A stretch of DNA of 64,000 bases from Microvelia longipes (taxonomy: Eukaryota > Arthropoda > Insecta > Hemiptera > Veliidae): the NCBI GenBank assembly GCA_018340805.1, contig JACMZG010001914.1, forward strand, positions 19,136,947-19,200,946, written 5' to 3'. Below the pieces are notes generated by a model. The model searched no databases and was not told the DNA's origin. It saw only the letters and a list, made by a program, of their open reading frames with translations. Position 1 is the first letter of the stretch. Every line of letters starts with the position of its first letter. The translations under genes were made by a program, and so were the position numbers. Shown here piece after piece: positions 1 to 12,464 of this stretch.

Positions 1-12
1 TATATAATATAT

Positions 13-45
<33 letters not shown>

Positions 46-46
46 T
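1..46. repeat. (TA)n microsatellite, cut by window edge
   Basis: Almost pure alternating TA with one-base slips. It leads directly into a family Y body, the same arrangement seen near 41.9 kb, so it is probably the internal tract of a Y element whose 5' part lies outside the window. Confidence 0.9.
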
Positions 47-180
47 TTAGTATGCTTGTATGTTCAAGATTTTTGTTCCTAGACATTTTTATGGGACACG
101 ATATCTTTCGGATTAAAATAGAACTTGTTCCGAACCCTGCTGTTTATGAAATATGTGTGACGTCTTATTTCATTAATTAC
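47..180 (+). repeat. Family Y repeat, body fragment
   Basis: After the TA tract comes a body containing GGGACACGATA, a TTTCGGATTRAAAT stretch and a GTGACGTC end. The same order occurs at 42003-42180 on the plus strand and, inverted, at 55985-56260 and 58985-59160. Non-coding. The family name is local to this annotation. Confidence 0.7.
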
Positions 181-838
181 TTAATGAGCTAATTTTTGTA
201 AAATAAAATCATCCGCAATTAATGATAAATCACATTAAGTTAAAATCAAGAAAGATCAACAATACTCCATTAATTTTTTTTTACTTTATTCAACGCCTTA
301 TTTCAAAACAATAAAAAAATATTTTTGGAATATTATCAAGAACAAAAATAGTTAAAAACTTTTCTTTGTGAGTTCCGGGTAGAACATTTTTGTGTTTTTC
401 TCTTCTTATTTTCACCCCACCGGAATTTCCTTGTTTTGTTGGTTTTTTGGAATAAGTGCATTTTTTAAAAGAATAAAAGGGAAAAAAACAATTGATGTGA
501 TTTGAAGCGTTAAAATTTCGTAAAGAATCAAAAGGGATGGAAAAGATTTTTTTTGTCTAAAGAATTCTGTTATGGAATGAAAGGGAAATATCTGTCGTGT
601 TTTCCTCTGACAAATCAAAGAAAAACACTTTAAATTAAGGCCTTTTCTCTCGAAAGGAGGGTAAAATCTGTTTAAACTTAACTTTTTTTTTATTTTTCTG
701 AGGTGTTTTTTAAGTAAGTTTTTAAGGTAATATAGAAAAAATATCAAAAAAAATTATTTATTAGTAATTATTTATTGTTATTTATTATTATTAGTATTAT
801 TTAGTAATTATTTATATGCACTTAAAAATGTTATAACT
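181..838. other. AT-rich, nothing recognised
   Basis: I see only A/T-rich unique-looking sequence with homopolymer runs, including short TTATTTATTATTA stretches near 755-805. A 111-codon minus-strand open frame here is low complexity (Phe, Ile, Lys, Leu) and matches no family I recognise. Confidence 0.6.
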
Positions 839-1260
839 TGGGTATATATAGTATAACATTATATATATATATTATGTTATATGTATATATAGTATATATA
901 TGGGTATATATATATATAGTATAGTATTGAATTGTACGTTTGTGTTTTTAAAACCTCCTGAGTGGTTTTCACAAACTTGTCTGTTTGTATGTATGTGTGT
1001 GTGTGTGCGTCTGTTATCATCGTATCTCCTTGTGTTTTTATGCTAGAAACTAAAAGCTTATGGTAGAAACTCAGTACAGAAACCAATCTTAAGGTCTAGT
1101 TGTGGTATCTAGAAAATATTTTTACGACGTCATAAACCTAAAATTTCATCAAATCATAATGCGCGGAAAAATGCTTCGATTTGAGATTTAGCAAGCATGT
1201 AGTCCAAAAAAGTAGACAAAAAAGTATCGTACAACGTACTTAAGTTTTTTAAATTGTAAA
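839..1260 (+). repeat. Composite repeat S, 5' fragment after a TA tract
   Basis: A short (TA)n-rich stretch (839-925) precedes S-type sequence: TTTTAAAACCTCCTGAG, a TGTCTGTNTGTATGTGTGTG tract, TTATCATCGTA, then TTTATGCTAGAAACT and a GACGTCATAAA motif near 1124. This is the plus-strand reading of the module seen inverted at 23399-24178, 25284-25975 and 29161-29712. It stops before the 5S-like part. Confidence 0.7.
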
Positions 1261-1374
1261 AAATTGGAAAATAATCTAATTACTTTCGGTACCATAACCC
1301 ACTTATCCGAATACCTCCTATTGCTGCTAATGATACCGACCGACCGAATAACTTACCTACTTACCACTCTCTTA

Positions 1375-1836
1375 CCTACATAGGACACCCTAAATAACAA
1401 ATTAAAAACTTATTTAAAGACTACAACATCAAAATTGCTCTAAAAAATCCTATTAATTTTTACATTAAATATTTTTCAAAATTAAAAGACCCCCTCACTA
1501 ATGCCCAAAGATGCAATGTTGTGTACAGAATACCATGTAAAGACTGCCCCCCAAGCATACACAGGAGAGACTTCTCAACTTTTCAAAAAAAGACTTGTAA
1601 CACATAACAACCAAATATTTAACAACTCTAACCTTACGGCCTTATCAGAACATATGACAAAACTTGACCACCGACCAGACAAAGAAAACTGTCTTATAAT
1701 TCATACAGAACCACATACAGACAAAAGGAAATTTTTAGAAATGCTCTATATAAAAGCTGACAAAGACAGTATGAACAAAAAACAAGACATTAACAATCTT
1801 AGCAGTATTTATTATAATATTATCTTAAAATCTTAA
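1375..1836 (+). pseudogene. Penelope-like element, C-terminal GIY-YIG endonuclease remnant
   Basis: This is the 3' end of a Penelope-like retroelement ORF. The open frame from 1501 to 1836 reads YTGETSQLFKKRL, then SEHMTKLDHRPDKEN, a RKFLEMLYIK block and a Y-rich end. That matches the PLE GIY-YIG layout: Y-x-G-x-T followed by R, an A/SEH block with a downstream H and D, then the R/E block. Immediately upstream in another frame come LKNPINFYIKY and CNVVYRIPCKDCP, the typical lead-in containing paired cysteines. The two frames meet at a run of six C at 1547-1552, so one indel there explains the break. A further stop and shift lie near 1400. The reverse transcriptase is absent, so this is a 5'-truncated copy. 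In intact PLEs the domain nicks target DNA during retrotransposition. Confidence 0.8.
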
Positions 1837-1955
1837 TTTTTCCTTTACCTTTTTCTAATTTCATTTAAATTTATTTACTTATTTAGACACGTGACATAAA
1901 AAAATATTCAAAATTTTATTAATTTTCAAACTTTCTCATTTTGTCATTTTAAGAA

Positions 1956-1992
1956 CTGAAGAAGCTCAGGATCCCTGGGCGAAAGCTCTTCG
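1956..1992 (+). ncRNA. Hammerhead-like motif in PLE 3' region
   Basis: About 120 bp past the PLE reading frame, CTGAAGA (1956-1962) fits the hammerhead core CUGANGA. A near-perfect stem follows, GCTCAGG pairing with CCTGGGC, and then GAAA at 1981. PLE terminal repeats are known to carry hammerhead ribozymes. Here an extra A sits at the base of stem II, and I cannot identify a convincing stem III or cleavage triplet, so it is at best a degraded ribozyme. Confidence 0.35.
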
Positions 1993-2119
1993 TGAATTTA
2001 TTTTAAATAAATTTTAATAAAAAAGGACTGAAGTCTTCGTTAATTTAATTAATAATCTAATTAAGTTAAAATGTGGTACAGGTGTATATCTTAATGTAAT
2101 AATTAAGCTTCGTTTTACT

Positions 2120-2186
2120 ATGACAAGCATATCGCGAATCCGATGTTGAGTGGTTATGTACGGAGGTACCCCGTACCCAAGTTTTA
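2120..2186 (+). repeat. Repeat S, 3' end fragment
   Basis: Contains CGAATCCGATGT and then GGAGGTACCCCGTACCC, the 3' terminal signature of repeat S (compare 42740-42772 plus, and 23400, 25286, 29163 inverted). Confidence 0.65.
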
Positions 2187-2290
2187 ATTTATTTACAGAT
2201 TATTCCTGCTATCTTTCATCTTTTTAAACCCTTATTCTTGAAATTATTTATTGAACTCTACCGCTACAATTACGATTGTTACAAGTATTA

Positions 2291-2703
2291 CAGTCTATCG
2301 TTTAGTTTAAAAATCCCCAAGGTCATAAGTATTTTGGGATTGACCAATCAGAGAGTAGTGGGGATTGCCAACCTCTCACTTAAAAAGAGAAAAAAACATC
2401 CCTACCAACATAACCGCTGTAGGGAAAAAACCTTCTTCCCAGCAATCGTTCACTTTGTTTCTGCTTCTTCTTTTGTTTACATCGTTTTGAAAACTACTTT
2501 AAAATTATTCTTAAAATTACATTTTTAAAATAAAACTACACAAAAGAAATATAAAAAAACATCGCTTAGAAAATACGGGTTTTAAAATAACCTGATTTGT
2601 TTAAACAGTTTTTTCCCGCTCCCTTCTTGCAGGGATTTTTTTTCTTAAGAATCAGTGGTGTCTAAACTGACCTGTCAAGATTTTTAAACTAAACGATAGA
2701 CTG
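2291..2703. mobile_element. Tc1/mariner-type MITE, 413 bp, TA target duplication
   Basis: Perfect 25-bp terminal inverted repeats at 2291-2315 and 2679-2703, beginning CAGTCTATCGTTTAGTTTAA, are each flanked by TA (2289-2290 and 2704-2705). CAGT-initial TIRs with a TA duplication are the hallmark of Tc1/mariner non-autonomous elements. There is no transposase; a 96-codon open frame across the left half resembles nothing. The uninterrupted TIR match suggests a fairly young insertion. Confidence 0.85.
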
Positions 2704-2705
2704 TA

Positions 2706-3984
2706 GAGCTGACACAGTTTTAGTGAGAGAATTTTTTGGTGAGATTTAATCCAGTTGGTAGAGAAACAATCTAGTGATTGAATTCAGGCAGGAGTTAAAA
2801 ATAGACAAATAGTGATAATAATATCACTATTGGAATATAATAGAATATATTGAGAAATTATTGAAATTATAAATAAATAAGGAAATGAAATGTATATTTT
2901 ATAAAGATAACTGGTCTCGAGGCCATTGCCTCCTTAGGGGGTTTAAAATCTAAATTAGATGTTTAGTTAAGTCTTAAGTGAAAAATAATAGTTTGGGCGG
3001 GTTTAACACATTTTTGAAATCATAGTGTAATCTTGCCATTATCCATCAATAGTATAGGTCAATAAACTATTGCAAGGGCTGCACTGCTTTCAGATAGACA
3101 TGGTCTCGATTATCCAATCGATTATCCTTTTGGATAATCAATATATATGGTCTCGAGTTCCTAACCATTTATGGCTTCGAATTAGATATATTTGACTCTC
3201 CCCTTCCCTACAATCATAAATGATTTAAAAAAACAGACTCCCTCTCTTATGAGTGCAAAGGGCCACATTTCTCTTTTTTTATTTAACAGTAGAAGCGGGT
3301 TAAAATGGTCGACGTATAAAAAAGAAATTACGGTTCGGTTATTAATTTTTTGTAGGGGTATATTTCACGTTTTTTCAAACCCCTTCAAGATTGGGGGGGG
3401 GGGGTGTTTTAATAAAAAGGATGTTTTGGTTTGGAGTTGGGGTTTTAGATTTGCAGTTACCCATAACGCATTGTAAATTATTGTTACATTTTTTTGTTAA
3501 CTTATTAAAGTGTTATTACTCGAAGTGATTTGTTTTATGTTTTCACATTTACTAGATTTTCTGTCTTAATTAGAATTAAACCAAATTATTTTAATTATTA
3601 AACTATGTATATTTAATTTAATTTATTTACATATTGTATTTAATGATATATTATATTTGTTATTTAATTTATTTAAATTGAAAAATATTTAAATACATAT
3701 ATTATTTAATTTTTATTAACTTCATTCAGTATGCTTAACTATATATTTGATTTAATATTATTAAATTAAATTAATTATTAAACTTAGAGTTAATATGAGG
3801 TCTGTTGCTAAAAAAATTGACGGTTGAAAAGTTGTGGAACATGTGCAAGATACATATCGTGAGTTTCTTGTATGTGTATTACACTGACTGTATATGTAAC
3901 CTATAAAAAAATTGGCTTGTTGCTATATTGGTACCTAAATAAGTAAATTTTAAAATCAGTAAACTGCACTTGCACGTTTTTGCA
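2706..3984. other. AT-rich, no gene; short G homopolymer
   Basis: No coding signal. A run of 12 G at 3393-3404 stands out in this composition. The block at 3590-3780 is nearly pure A/T with TTTAATTT-type motifs. Confidence 0.6.
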
Positions 3985-4410
3985 TTTTGTTTTTATTTTT
4001 CCTTAATTATACTGTATAGGTATATGGGAAAAGTATAGTGATTGCAAAAAAATCGAAATCGGTATTTCCTCTAAATTATTCTCTTGAGTAATTTCCACAA
4101 AATTGTCTGTCTGTATGTGTGTGTGAGAGTATATTGTATTTATGCTACTATGTACTGTATATTGCTGTATATTTATGCTTGAGTTGAAACTCGTTACAAA
4201 AATCAATCTTTAGGTCAAATTGCACTAACCGGAAATATTTTGTTTATGACGTCATTGAAGAAAAAAGTTTCTATTGATTTGAAATTTAGCACGTATGCAG
4301 TCATATATAAGAACAACTTTTTTTGCCAAGTTCCACGTCATTATCAGCATAGTTCAATTTTTATCAAATGGCTTGTATGCGGTTTTTAAAAACTGATTTT
4401 TCCGGCTTTT
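3985..4410 (+). repeat. Repeat S, plus-strand copy
   Basis: Starts near the S 5' end (CTGTATAGGTATATGGGAAAAGTAT) and continues through TTGTCTGTCTGTATGTGTGTG, ATGCTTGAGTTGAAACT, CAAAAATCAATCT, TGACGTCA (4247-4254), GAAATTTAGCACG, TTATCAGCATAGTTCAATTT and a GATTTTTCCGG end. No 5S-like segment is present. Confidence 0.75.
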
Positions 4411-4414
4411 GTGA

Positions 4415-4595
4415 ATTTTCTAAATTATTGCTGATTAATGATGTCAAACCATTATTTCCGAATAGCACAACTAAACATTTTTTGTACTAGTTTCAACCTT
4501 TTATTATAAATACACTGGGAACTAGGATGATCAGACTTTTTTTCTATAAAAACTACTCAGGAGGTAAATCTCGGTTTCAAATTTTAAGTGTAAGT
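4415..4595 (-). repeat. Repeat S fragment, opposite orientation
   Basis: Reads inverted S: TTTCCGAATAGCACAACTA, TACACTGGGAACTAGGATGAT, AAAACTACTCAGGAGGT. It abuts the plus-strand copy, giving a plus-then-minus pair like the one at 52160-52737. Confidence 0.65.
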
Positions 4596-4677
4596 TTTTC
4601 TACTGAGCTGCGGTATAAGAGAAAAATAAAAATTATGCTACAAAATTTAATAATTTTTCTAATAAAAAGTAATCCGG

Positions 4678-4752
4678 TACTCTGAGGATCGATCCTGTAA
4701 TCTCCTAACTTGAGAGCGAGTGCATATCCACTCTATCAAGACTCGTGGGTAT
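4678..4752 (-). repeat. tRNA-like sequence, probable SINE head
   Basis: On the minus strand a box A-like TTGATAGAGTGGATATGC and a box B-like AGGATCGATCC are about 45 bp apart, as in tRNA-derived Pol III promoters. The arms do not fold into a clean cloverleaf, so a SINE head or tRNA pseudogene is likelier than a functional tRNA. Confidence 0.4.
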
Positions 4753-5718
4753 TTGACTGATTTTATTCTTATACAAAGCAATGTAAATAACTACTTTATT
4801 ACAAAAATGTGTTTAATTCACTGAAATGTTTGTTCAAACGAAATAATTTCAACAAATTATTTCAATGCAAATTAATCAATCTTATGCTAGTTAATGATAT
4901 CAGAAATTCTAGGCCAAAAAGTTTACTTATTTTGTTTACAATTGATAATATTTATTATTTTCAATGTAAGTCGCCTATACCGATTCTGCAATGATCAGTT
5001 GCCTAATGGCAACGTCACGCCATTAAAAATGTCAGGTTATAACCTCCGACTTTGTTTGGTTTGCTTACATGAAATTGAATCACCTTATTACGTTTATAAT
5101 CTTGGTAGTCATATACAAATTATGTATTATGTTATTATTTCTTTAAAAAATGATTAAATTTAACAATTCTGACAGATAAAAGCAGCTGTGAGACCACTTT
5201 TTAAAATAAAACAAAAGATATGGGTTTCCTTTTTATTTTCACAGGAACTTTACAGGACGAGTAGACTTCCTCTCCTCCTTTCACCCCACCTCAAAATGAC
5301 TTTAAACGAAGTAATAAATAAACCAAAATTCAGAAAGGTTATTCTGATCTTAGCGCGGCTACTAGAGGGATTGTTCTCCAAAGTAATATTTTATTTTTCA
5401 ATAAAAAGGTTTTTCCATTTGTTTTGCATTTAAATGTGTGTAAAGACTAAACAAGGGCGGACCCCTCCAATTTGCATCCTCCAATTTTCCTCTTGTGCCT
5501 CCAATTTTTTTCCCATACGAACTAATCTCTTTTACTAGTATTCTTCTCACTTTTATGACCCTCTGTGAGTTATTAAATTCTACTAACAGATATCTAATAC
5601 ATAAATCAAAATAAATATTAATTACTTTTTGTTAGATCGTTTATTTTGCCTTTATTATTTATTTAGTGTTTTTGGAGGGATTTCCAATGAATTTATTGCT
5701 TACTTATTTCTTTCATTA
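4753..5718. other. AT-rich, nothing recognised
   Basis: Several 60-87 codon open frames occur on the plus strand but overlap one another in different frames and carry no motif. No repeats shared with the rest of the window were found. Confidence 0.55.
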
Positions 5719-5725
5719 TAGGCCT

Positions 5726-6028
5726 CATAGAGATATAAATATACTAGAGAGGGCATAGCCTGAAACATCTTTTTGGGGCTCTCTGTGTAACCTTATTGAA
5801 TCTTCTTCAAAAGTAAGTTAAGGTTATAATTAATACATTTATTCCGGTTTCCCGCACATTGTTTATGTTTTGTTGTTATTTTTAACGTTTTAATATAAGT
5901 TATGTAATCTTGTACTGATTATATATATATATTATATATATATAATATATAAGCAAAGGTGGTCAGGTTACTTTTTCGATGTTTCGAAATTTAACCTATA
6001 GGGCCCTCTTGTAATAATATCTCTATGG
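5726..6028. mobile_element. MITE family B, copy 1 (303 bp)
   Basis: The ends are inverted: CATAGAGATATAAATA... on the left and ...TAATAATATCTCTATG on the right, both next to AGAGGGC-type sequence. A 7-bp direct repeat TAGGCCT flanks it (5719-5725 and 6029-6035). The interior holds a short TA tract (5922-5953). Related copies lie at 10714-11000 and, partial, 24925-25010. No ORF. Confidence 0.8.
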
Positions 6029-6050
6029 TAGGCCTTAATTATTCCAGGTT

Positions 6051-7475
<1,425 letters not shown>

Positions 7476-7723
7476 AACTAAAATAAATATATTTTGTAGA
7501 AAAAGGGGCGCCGGATAACATTTAATATGTTTGTCGTGTACACATCTCAAACGCACACACGCAACGACACACAAACATACATGAAGCAGCGTGGTGGCTC
7601 TTGCATTGGTTTTAGAGTAGCTATAAATCCTAAAACATATTAAGGTGTACACAAAATTCGAAGTGGAGAATATGAAAGACTAATTATGGAATACGGAGTG
7701 CCAATCATGGTATATCAAAGACC

Positions 7724-8025
7724 AATAATCGAAAATTGTAATGCAAAATTTGTAATAACTACTCAATACCAAATGTAAGAATTATTTTTTTACGCAACTT
7801 ATAAAATTGAAAACAATTTAGAATAAATTGTTAAAATAAACGTCAGTAAACAAAAAAAATAAGGAGGTAGGGACAAACTATTAACTGAACGGTGATTTGT
7901 ATTTGTTGACGGAGGCACTTTATTTTTAGGGGGTCTTTATAAATTTAAAATATTTGACTAAATATTATTTATATTGTTTGTATTCTGTTTTTTATTCATG
8001 GTGTTAAGGTCTTAATGTAAACTAT
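7724..8025 (-). repeat. Inverted copy of PLE 3' end
   Basis: The reverse complement matches 8345-8612, covering the end of the PLE frame and its 3' untranslated part. Shared blocks include AATAACTACTCAATACCAAA, AAGGAGGYAGGGACAAAYTA and TTTTTATTCAT. It lies head-to-head with the plus-strand PLE tail. Inverted partial terminal repeats are a known habit of Penelope-type elements. Confidence 0.75.
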
Positions 8026-8034
8026 TCAACCCAT

Positions 8035-8416
8035 ACAACATTAAAATTGCTAAAAAATCCATCTAATCCTAAATCTCGTTTTTATTCTAAAATCAAATAT
8101 CCTAATACAACTTTAGACCGTTCAAATATAGTTCATCGAATTCTACGTAAAAATTGTGATAAAACATATCCCGATGAAACCTCACAGTTATTTCTAAACA
8201 GGCTTAGGGTCCATGATAAAAATGCAGACAATTTAGACATACATACAGCCATAGCTGAACATATGACCAAGAAAAAACATAAAATTGATAATGACAATGT
8301 TAAAGTCCTACATTCCAAAAAAACATTTGAACAAACGACGCATTTTGGAAAGTCTTTACCTCAAAACTGACCCTAACATAATGAATAAAAACAGGGTACT
8401 AACTCAAATATTCTAA
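8035..8416 (+). pseudogene. Penelope-like element, second GIY-YIG remnant
   Basis: The frame from 8047 reads LKNPSNPKSRFYSKIK, then SNIVHRILRKNCDK, YPDETSQLFLNRL, AIAEHMTKKKHKIDNDNVKVLH. This is the same C-terminal PLE domain as at 1.4-1.8 kb, with the motif order cysteine lead-in, Y-x-G/D, R, AEHM, H. The family glycine in Y-x-G is replaced by Asp (YPD), which should inactivate it. One frameshift near 8340 moves the ending (ESLYLKTDPNIMNK) into another frame, closing at a TAA at 8414-8416. Another shift precedes 8047, where YNIKIA sits out of frame. Reverse transcriptase is missing. Confidence 0.8.
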
Positions 8417-8446
8417 ACTTAAAAAGGCCCCCTTAAAATACTTAAC

Positions 8447-8740
8447 AGTTAATAATTTGTCCCTGCCTCCTTAATTTTATTTGTTTACTGATGTTTTCTG
8501 TCATTTATTCTAAATTATTTTCAATTTTATAAGTTAATTTTTAAAAAAAATTAATTCTTACATTTGGTATTGAGTAGTTATTACAAACTTTGTATTCCAA
8601 TCTTCGATTTTAGTTTCATTTTGGATTCAATCACCTGAAGATGTAGAACAATTATTAAATAAATATTATTATTTAGGACTGCAGTCTCCTAAAAATTATA
8701 ATTATAAAGTTGTTCTCGTACACTAAATATAGATTCTTAT
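8447..8740 (+). repeat. PLE 3' untranslated region / terminal repeat
   Basis: Pairs with the inverted arm upstream (7724-7890). It continues into CACCTGAAGATG and GGACTGCAGTC, motifs that parallel CTGAAGAAG and GGACTGAAGTC after the first PLE tail (1956-2035). Thus the two PLE fragments share a 3' architecture. Confidence 0.55.
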
Positions 8741-10706
8741 GCTCCGTTAACTTTTGTTTTCTATCCAATACCGATTTTTATGAATCACTTAGCTGTTATT
8801 TTAAGTTATTATATTTGTTTTTACGAACTTTCTTCATTAATGGTTATTTATTATCCATTTATAAAATAATAATTTGTCGTTAAGGTGGTACCCCTACTTA
8901 AGACCACCAGTGTACTGGCTTCCGTGTTATCAGTGAAATTCCATTGCGTTTACGGTCCTATGCTCCTTCTGTATTAGTATAGCTTTCTATATAAGCTTTC
9001 TTATCATATTTTTATCTGTAATGTAAAGTCTGATAATAGCTTAAGATTTATTAGATATGTTAAATAAACTTACATCGCATATTTGTCAAATTGTATTTAA
9101 AGGTCAAAACACTTAATACAAATACATTTCATTTGATAATTTATTAATACATGTTGGTTATTTTTAGCTGGGGGGGGGAGGTCAAAGCAGGTCAAAATCG
9201 ACTTTCCTCTTCCGCTATATTTGTTCCTATTTCGTCTAGTGCATAAATGATTAATATTCCTTTTTGTTTCAAGTTCTAGGTTATACTTTATTGACCAGCT
9301 ACGTATTTAAATATTTACTAGAATTTTATCCGTTCCTTATTTTTTTTTTTTTTTATTCTTTTAATGTTTATGGTTGAACTATTATTATTGTTAATCATTT
9401 AAAAAAAATTAAGTAACTATAATTGATTAGAATGGTATTGTCCTTAAAAGAAAAATAAACCTTATATAATATACAGCATTTTTATTTTTAAATATCTGAA
9501 GTATTTGTATTGTAAAATAATTTTGTGTCATCAAACTCGTTATTTCATTTAGTTTTTACGTGATTATGTTTATCCAGTTTATTATTATTATTATTTGTAA
9601 ATTATTATGCATTATTCTGGCTTAATTTACGCTATCTAGACCTATAGCTTTGACCCATCGACTAACTAAACCCCATGGACTTTAAACTTAAAACGTTTAC
9701 TGTTAGCCAAATTTACGTCTTATTTCTTTAGTCGAATAGAGACGGGACATTCAATTTTATCATCTATGCTTGTAATTGTATGTAATTTAACCAGTGTCAG
9801 AAAGTATGTTATTTCTGGACAAGGGGGCACTTTAACTAATTGGTAAAAATGATTGTATAATTTACTAATCATGTTAAAATTTAATCTAGTATTTTTTTTG
9901 TTGTAAAAGTAATTTCGCACTCTATAAAAAATAAATTTATTTTTAAATTCATTTACTAAACTAGGATTTCAACAAGGCCGATTTCTATATTGAGTTGTCT
10001 GGATTAGCACCTTCCCATTTCTTCGGCGCATGCTCATCACCGCATTTTCAAACTGGGTTAAAAAATAATCAAAAAATATCTGTTGATGAAAATGTTTTCA
10101 AATAGAATTAAAAAGGATATTCTCAAGTACAATTTCACGGTCTAGTCAGGTCATCAATAACTTTGTTTTTCTAAAGGCTTTCTTTTTCAGAAAACTGTTT
10201 TTCCTATCACTGGATGAGTTTTTCACTCCTGTCTAAGGGTAGGGTGGGGATAAGGAGGAGGTTGAGGGGAAGCTGGTCCAGGTGGAAGGGAAAATGTTAG
10301 AAAACCCCAATTCAAACCTATCACTACACTGGTCCATCTTTATAACTATCTGTGCTATTAACGAATTCCACATTGATTTAATACTTTAAAGAGGTTTAAT
10401 AATGACAGCCTAAGAATTTCAGCTTAAAATGCTTAATCTTGTTTTGCTTTTGTAATATAAAGAAATTTAGTATACTATTTCATCTTCTACTAGTATATGA
10501 ACTCAATATCATCTGACTGCCGATTAGTTTTTCTACTAGCTGAGCTGCTTAGGACAAGTAGACCTTTATATCCGCACAAGGACAGCAAAGATGAGGTTTC
10601 CTCGATTTAGAACTATTTATTCACATCAATAGTGTTACTACGTCTTCTGCAAATATTTCTACTACAACCTCTTCTATACTTCTTTTACCTCTACCATTTC
10701 TACTAA
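8741..10706. other. AT-rich, no gene seen
   Basis: No coding motif, TIR or tandem array was found. A run of 9 G lies near 9172-9180. Confidence 0.55.
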
Positions 10707-10713
10707 CATTGAC

Positions 10714-11000
10714 CATAGAGATATATATGACTAGAGGGGCCATATTCAAACTTCGACTATATCAATAATCAAATGATCAAAACAAAATTACAGTGAATTA
10801 TATAGCAGAACGTTAAAAATATAAATCAAAACACAAACAATGTGCAGGAAGCCGTAAACAATTGATTTCTTATAACCTTAACTTACTCTTAGAAGAGGTT
10901 TCGATGGGGTTACACAGAGTCCCTGAGAGCCCTAAATGATGTTTCACGACTCCTAATGTATTGAGATAGGCTATGCCCCCTCTAGTATATATCTCTATGC
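10714..11000. mobile_element. MITE family B, copy 2 (287 bp)
   Basis: The ends CATAGAGATATATATG... and ...AGTATATATCTCTATG are inverted repeats continuing into AGAGGGGGC. A 7-bp direct repeat CATTGAC flanks it (10707-10713 and 11001-11007). Relative to copy 1 it is inverted: its right half contains GGGGTTACACAGAGTCCC, the complement of the GGGCTCTCTGTGTAACC block of copy 1. Confidence 0.8.
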
Positions 11001-11007
11001 CATTGAC

Positions 11008-12020
11008 ACTGTTGCTCTTACTAAAAGTACAATATACAAAACTACTACTATCAAAACATCTATTGCTACTTTACTTCTTTCATTTCCACTACTTTCAAGA
11101 AGACTTATACTTTCACACCACTACTTCTAATACCACTACTATGGCTACTACTGCTATCATTGCCACTATTATTACTAATATTATCGTCCCTACTACTGCA
11201 GCTGCTACTATGACTACTTGCATGTATCTTGACTATTTACTTTTTATCGAAATTCGTTTACCTTGCACCTCCCCAATTTTCTCTTTATATCCATCCCCAA
11301 GCACCTTTACACAGACACTTTAAACTTTTTTCTCTCTCTAATCAATAATTTTTATTGGTTTTTCTCCCATCTGAATTTTCTTTTAGAGTTAGCCTTTTAA
11401 CCCAACAAGCCGTTTGGATATCTCTCTTAAAACCTCTTTTTACTGGATAAAGCCGTTTTTTATCTATTTCCAATTAGCCGTTTTTTTCATCGGTGGTTCA
11501 ATCTTATATTGATGTAAGATTAGTAATTAAAAAGTTTTCTGGCCGCAGTTTTTAGAAAGGTTTATAGTTTAAATTTAATTAATACATTTAAATAATTTCT
11601 TATAAAACTTTTATGCCACCGAAATTATCCTCATGTCACTTTTCAGTATATATTGCGTCACATAAAGAATTTTACGCAAAATTACTATATTACACAGGAA
11701 AACTCTATTGCATCCCTAATTAAACGGACGGGGCGAAATGAATGATTAAGTTAATTATCTGTATACAATTTCTTATAACTAGTAATGCGTTGTTGCATCA
11801 AGTACTCATAGGGTGCATTAAATAAAAATAAAAAAATCAAATAAATTGGGAAACATTCGATCGTTTGATGTCCTATAATTGAACACGCAAACTAACATAT
11901 GTGTAAACGTCATTTTTTTATTTTTTTAAAAATAAAAAATGCATGTTTCTTTCAAAGGGGGATGGGGCGGAGAAGAGTATATCCCCCAGGAGCAACCAGA
12001 ATAACTCCGTTCCGCGGTGC
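11008..12020. other. Trinucleotide-rich and AT-rich sequence, no gene
   Basis: Imperfect ACT/CTA trinucleotide richness extends over 11030-11230, and a similar patch lies at 10640-10700 before MITE B. It keeps a 116-codon Thr/Leu-rich frame open, which I regard as a repeat artefact. Confidence 0.55.
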
Positions 12021-12029
12021 GGTTAAAAA

Positions 12030-12330
12030 ATAGTGCCTTAATATATTACCCATATTACCCATTTTGGAAACCACATTAAATTCTAAAAAATTAGATACAA
12101 ATATCACTGTGTCCTAGGAATTTTTTATGAAGCTATTGTTTGACATATATCATTGGTTTTTGATAAAAATATTTATTTCTTGTAATTTTAAACAAAAATC
12201 TATGATATATATCAAACAATAGCTTAATAAAAAGTGCCGTGTATATAGTGTGATATTAGTATCAACGGCATTAGATTTCAATGCGATTTCTAACATAGAC
12301 AATATTACGGTATCCTATAACAAAACTTTT
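12030..12330. repeat. Foldback (long imperfect inverted repeat)
   Basis: The inner arms 12130-12153 and 12202-12225 match at 23 of 24 positions (AAGCTATTGTTTGAYATATA...). The similarity continues outward with gaps (GATACWAATATCAC, AAATCTAA, ATATTAC) to roughly 12030 and 12330. Non-coding; a decayed foldback element or MITE. Confidence 0.6.
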
Positions 12331-12464
12331 CGAAGTTCCCAGAAGTAGTAACAAAATTACCATAGTTGGTTAATAGCTACCAAAATAATAATGCCAAATT
12401 TAAATTCACTAGAGTCTTTTTAGTGGAGGTAGAGACCAATTTCGAAAGTCTTGGACCATGTTTT

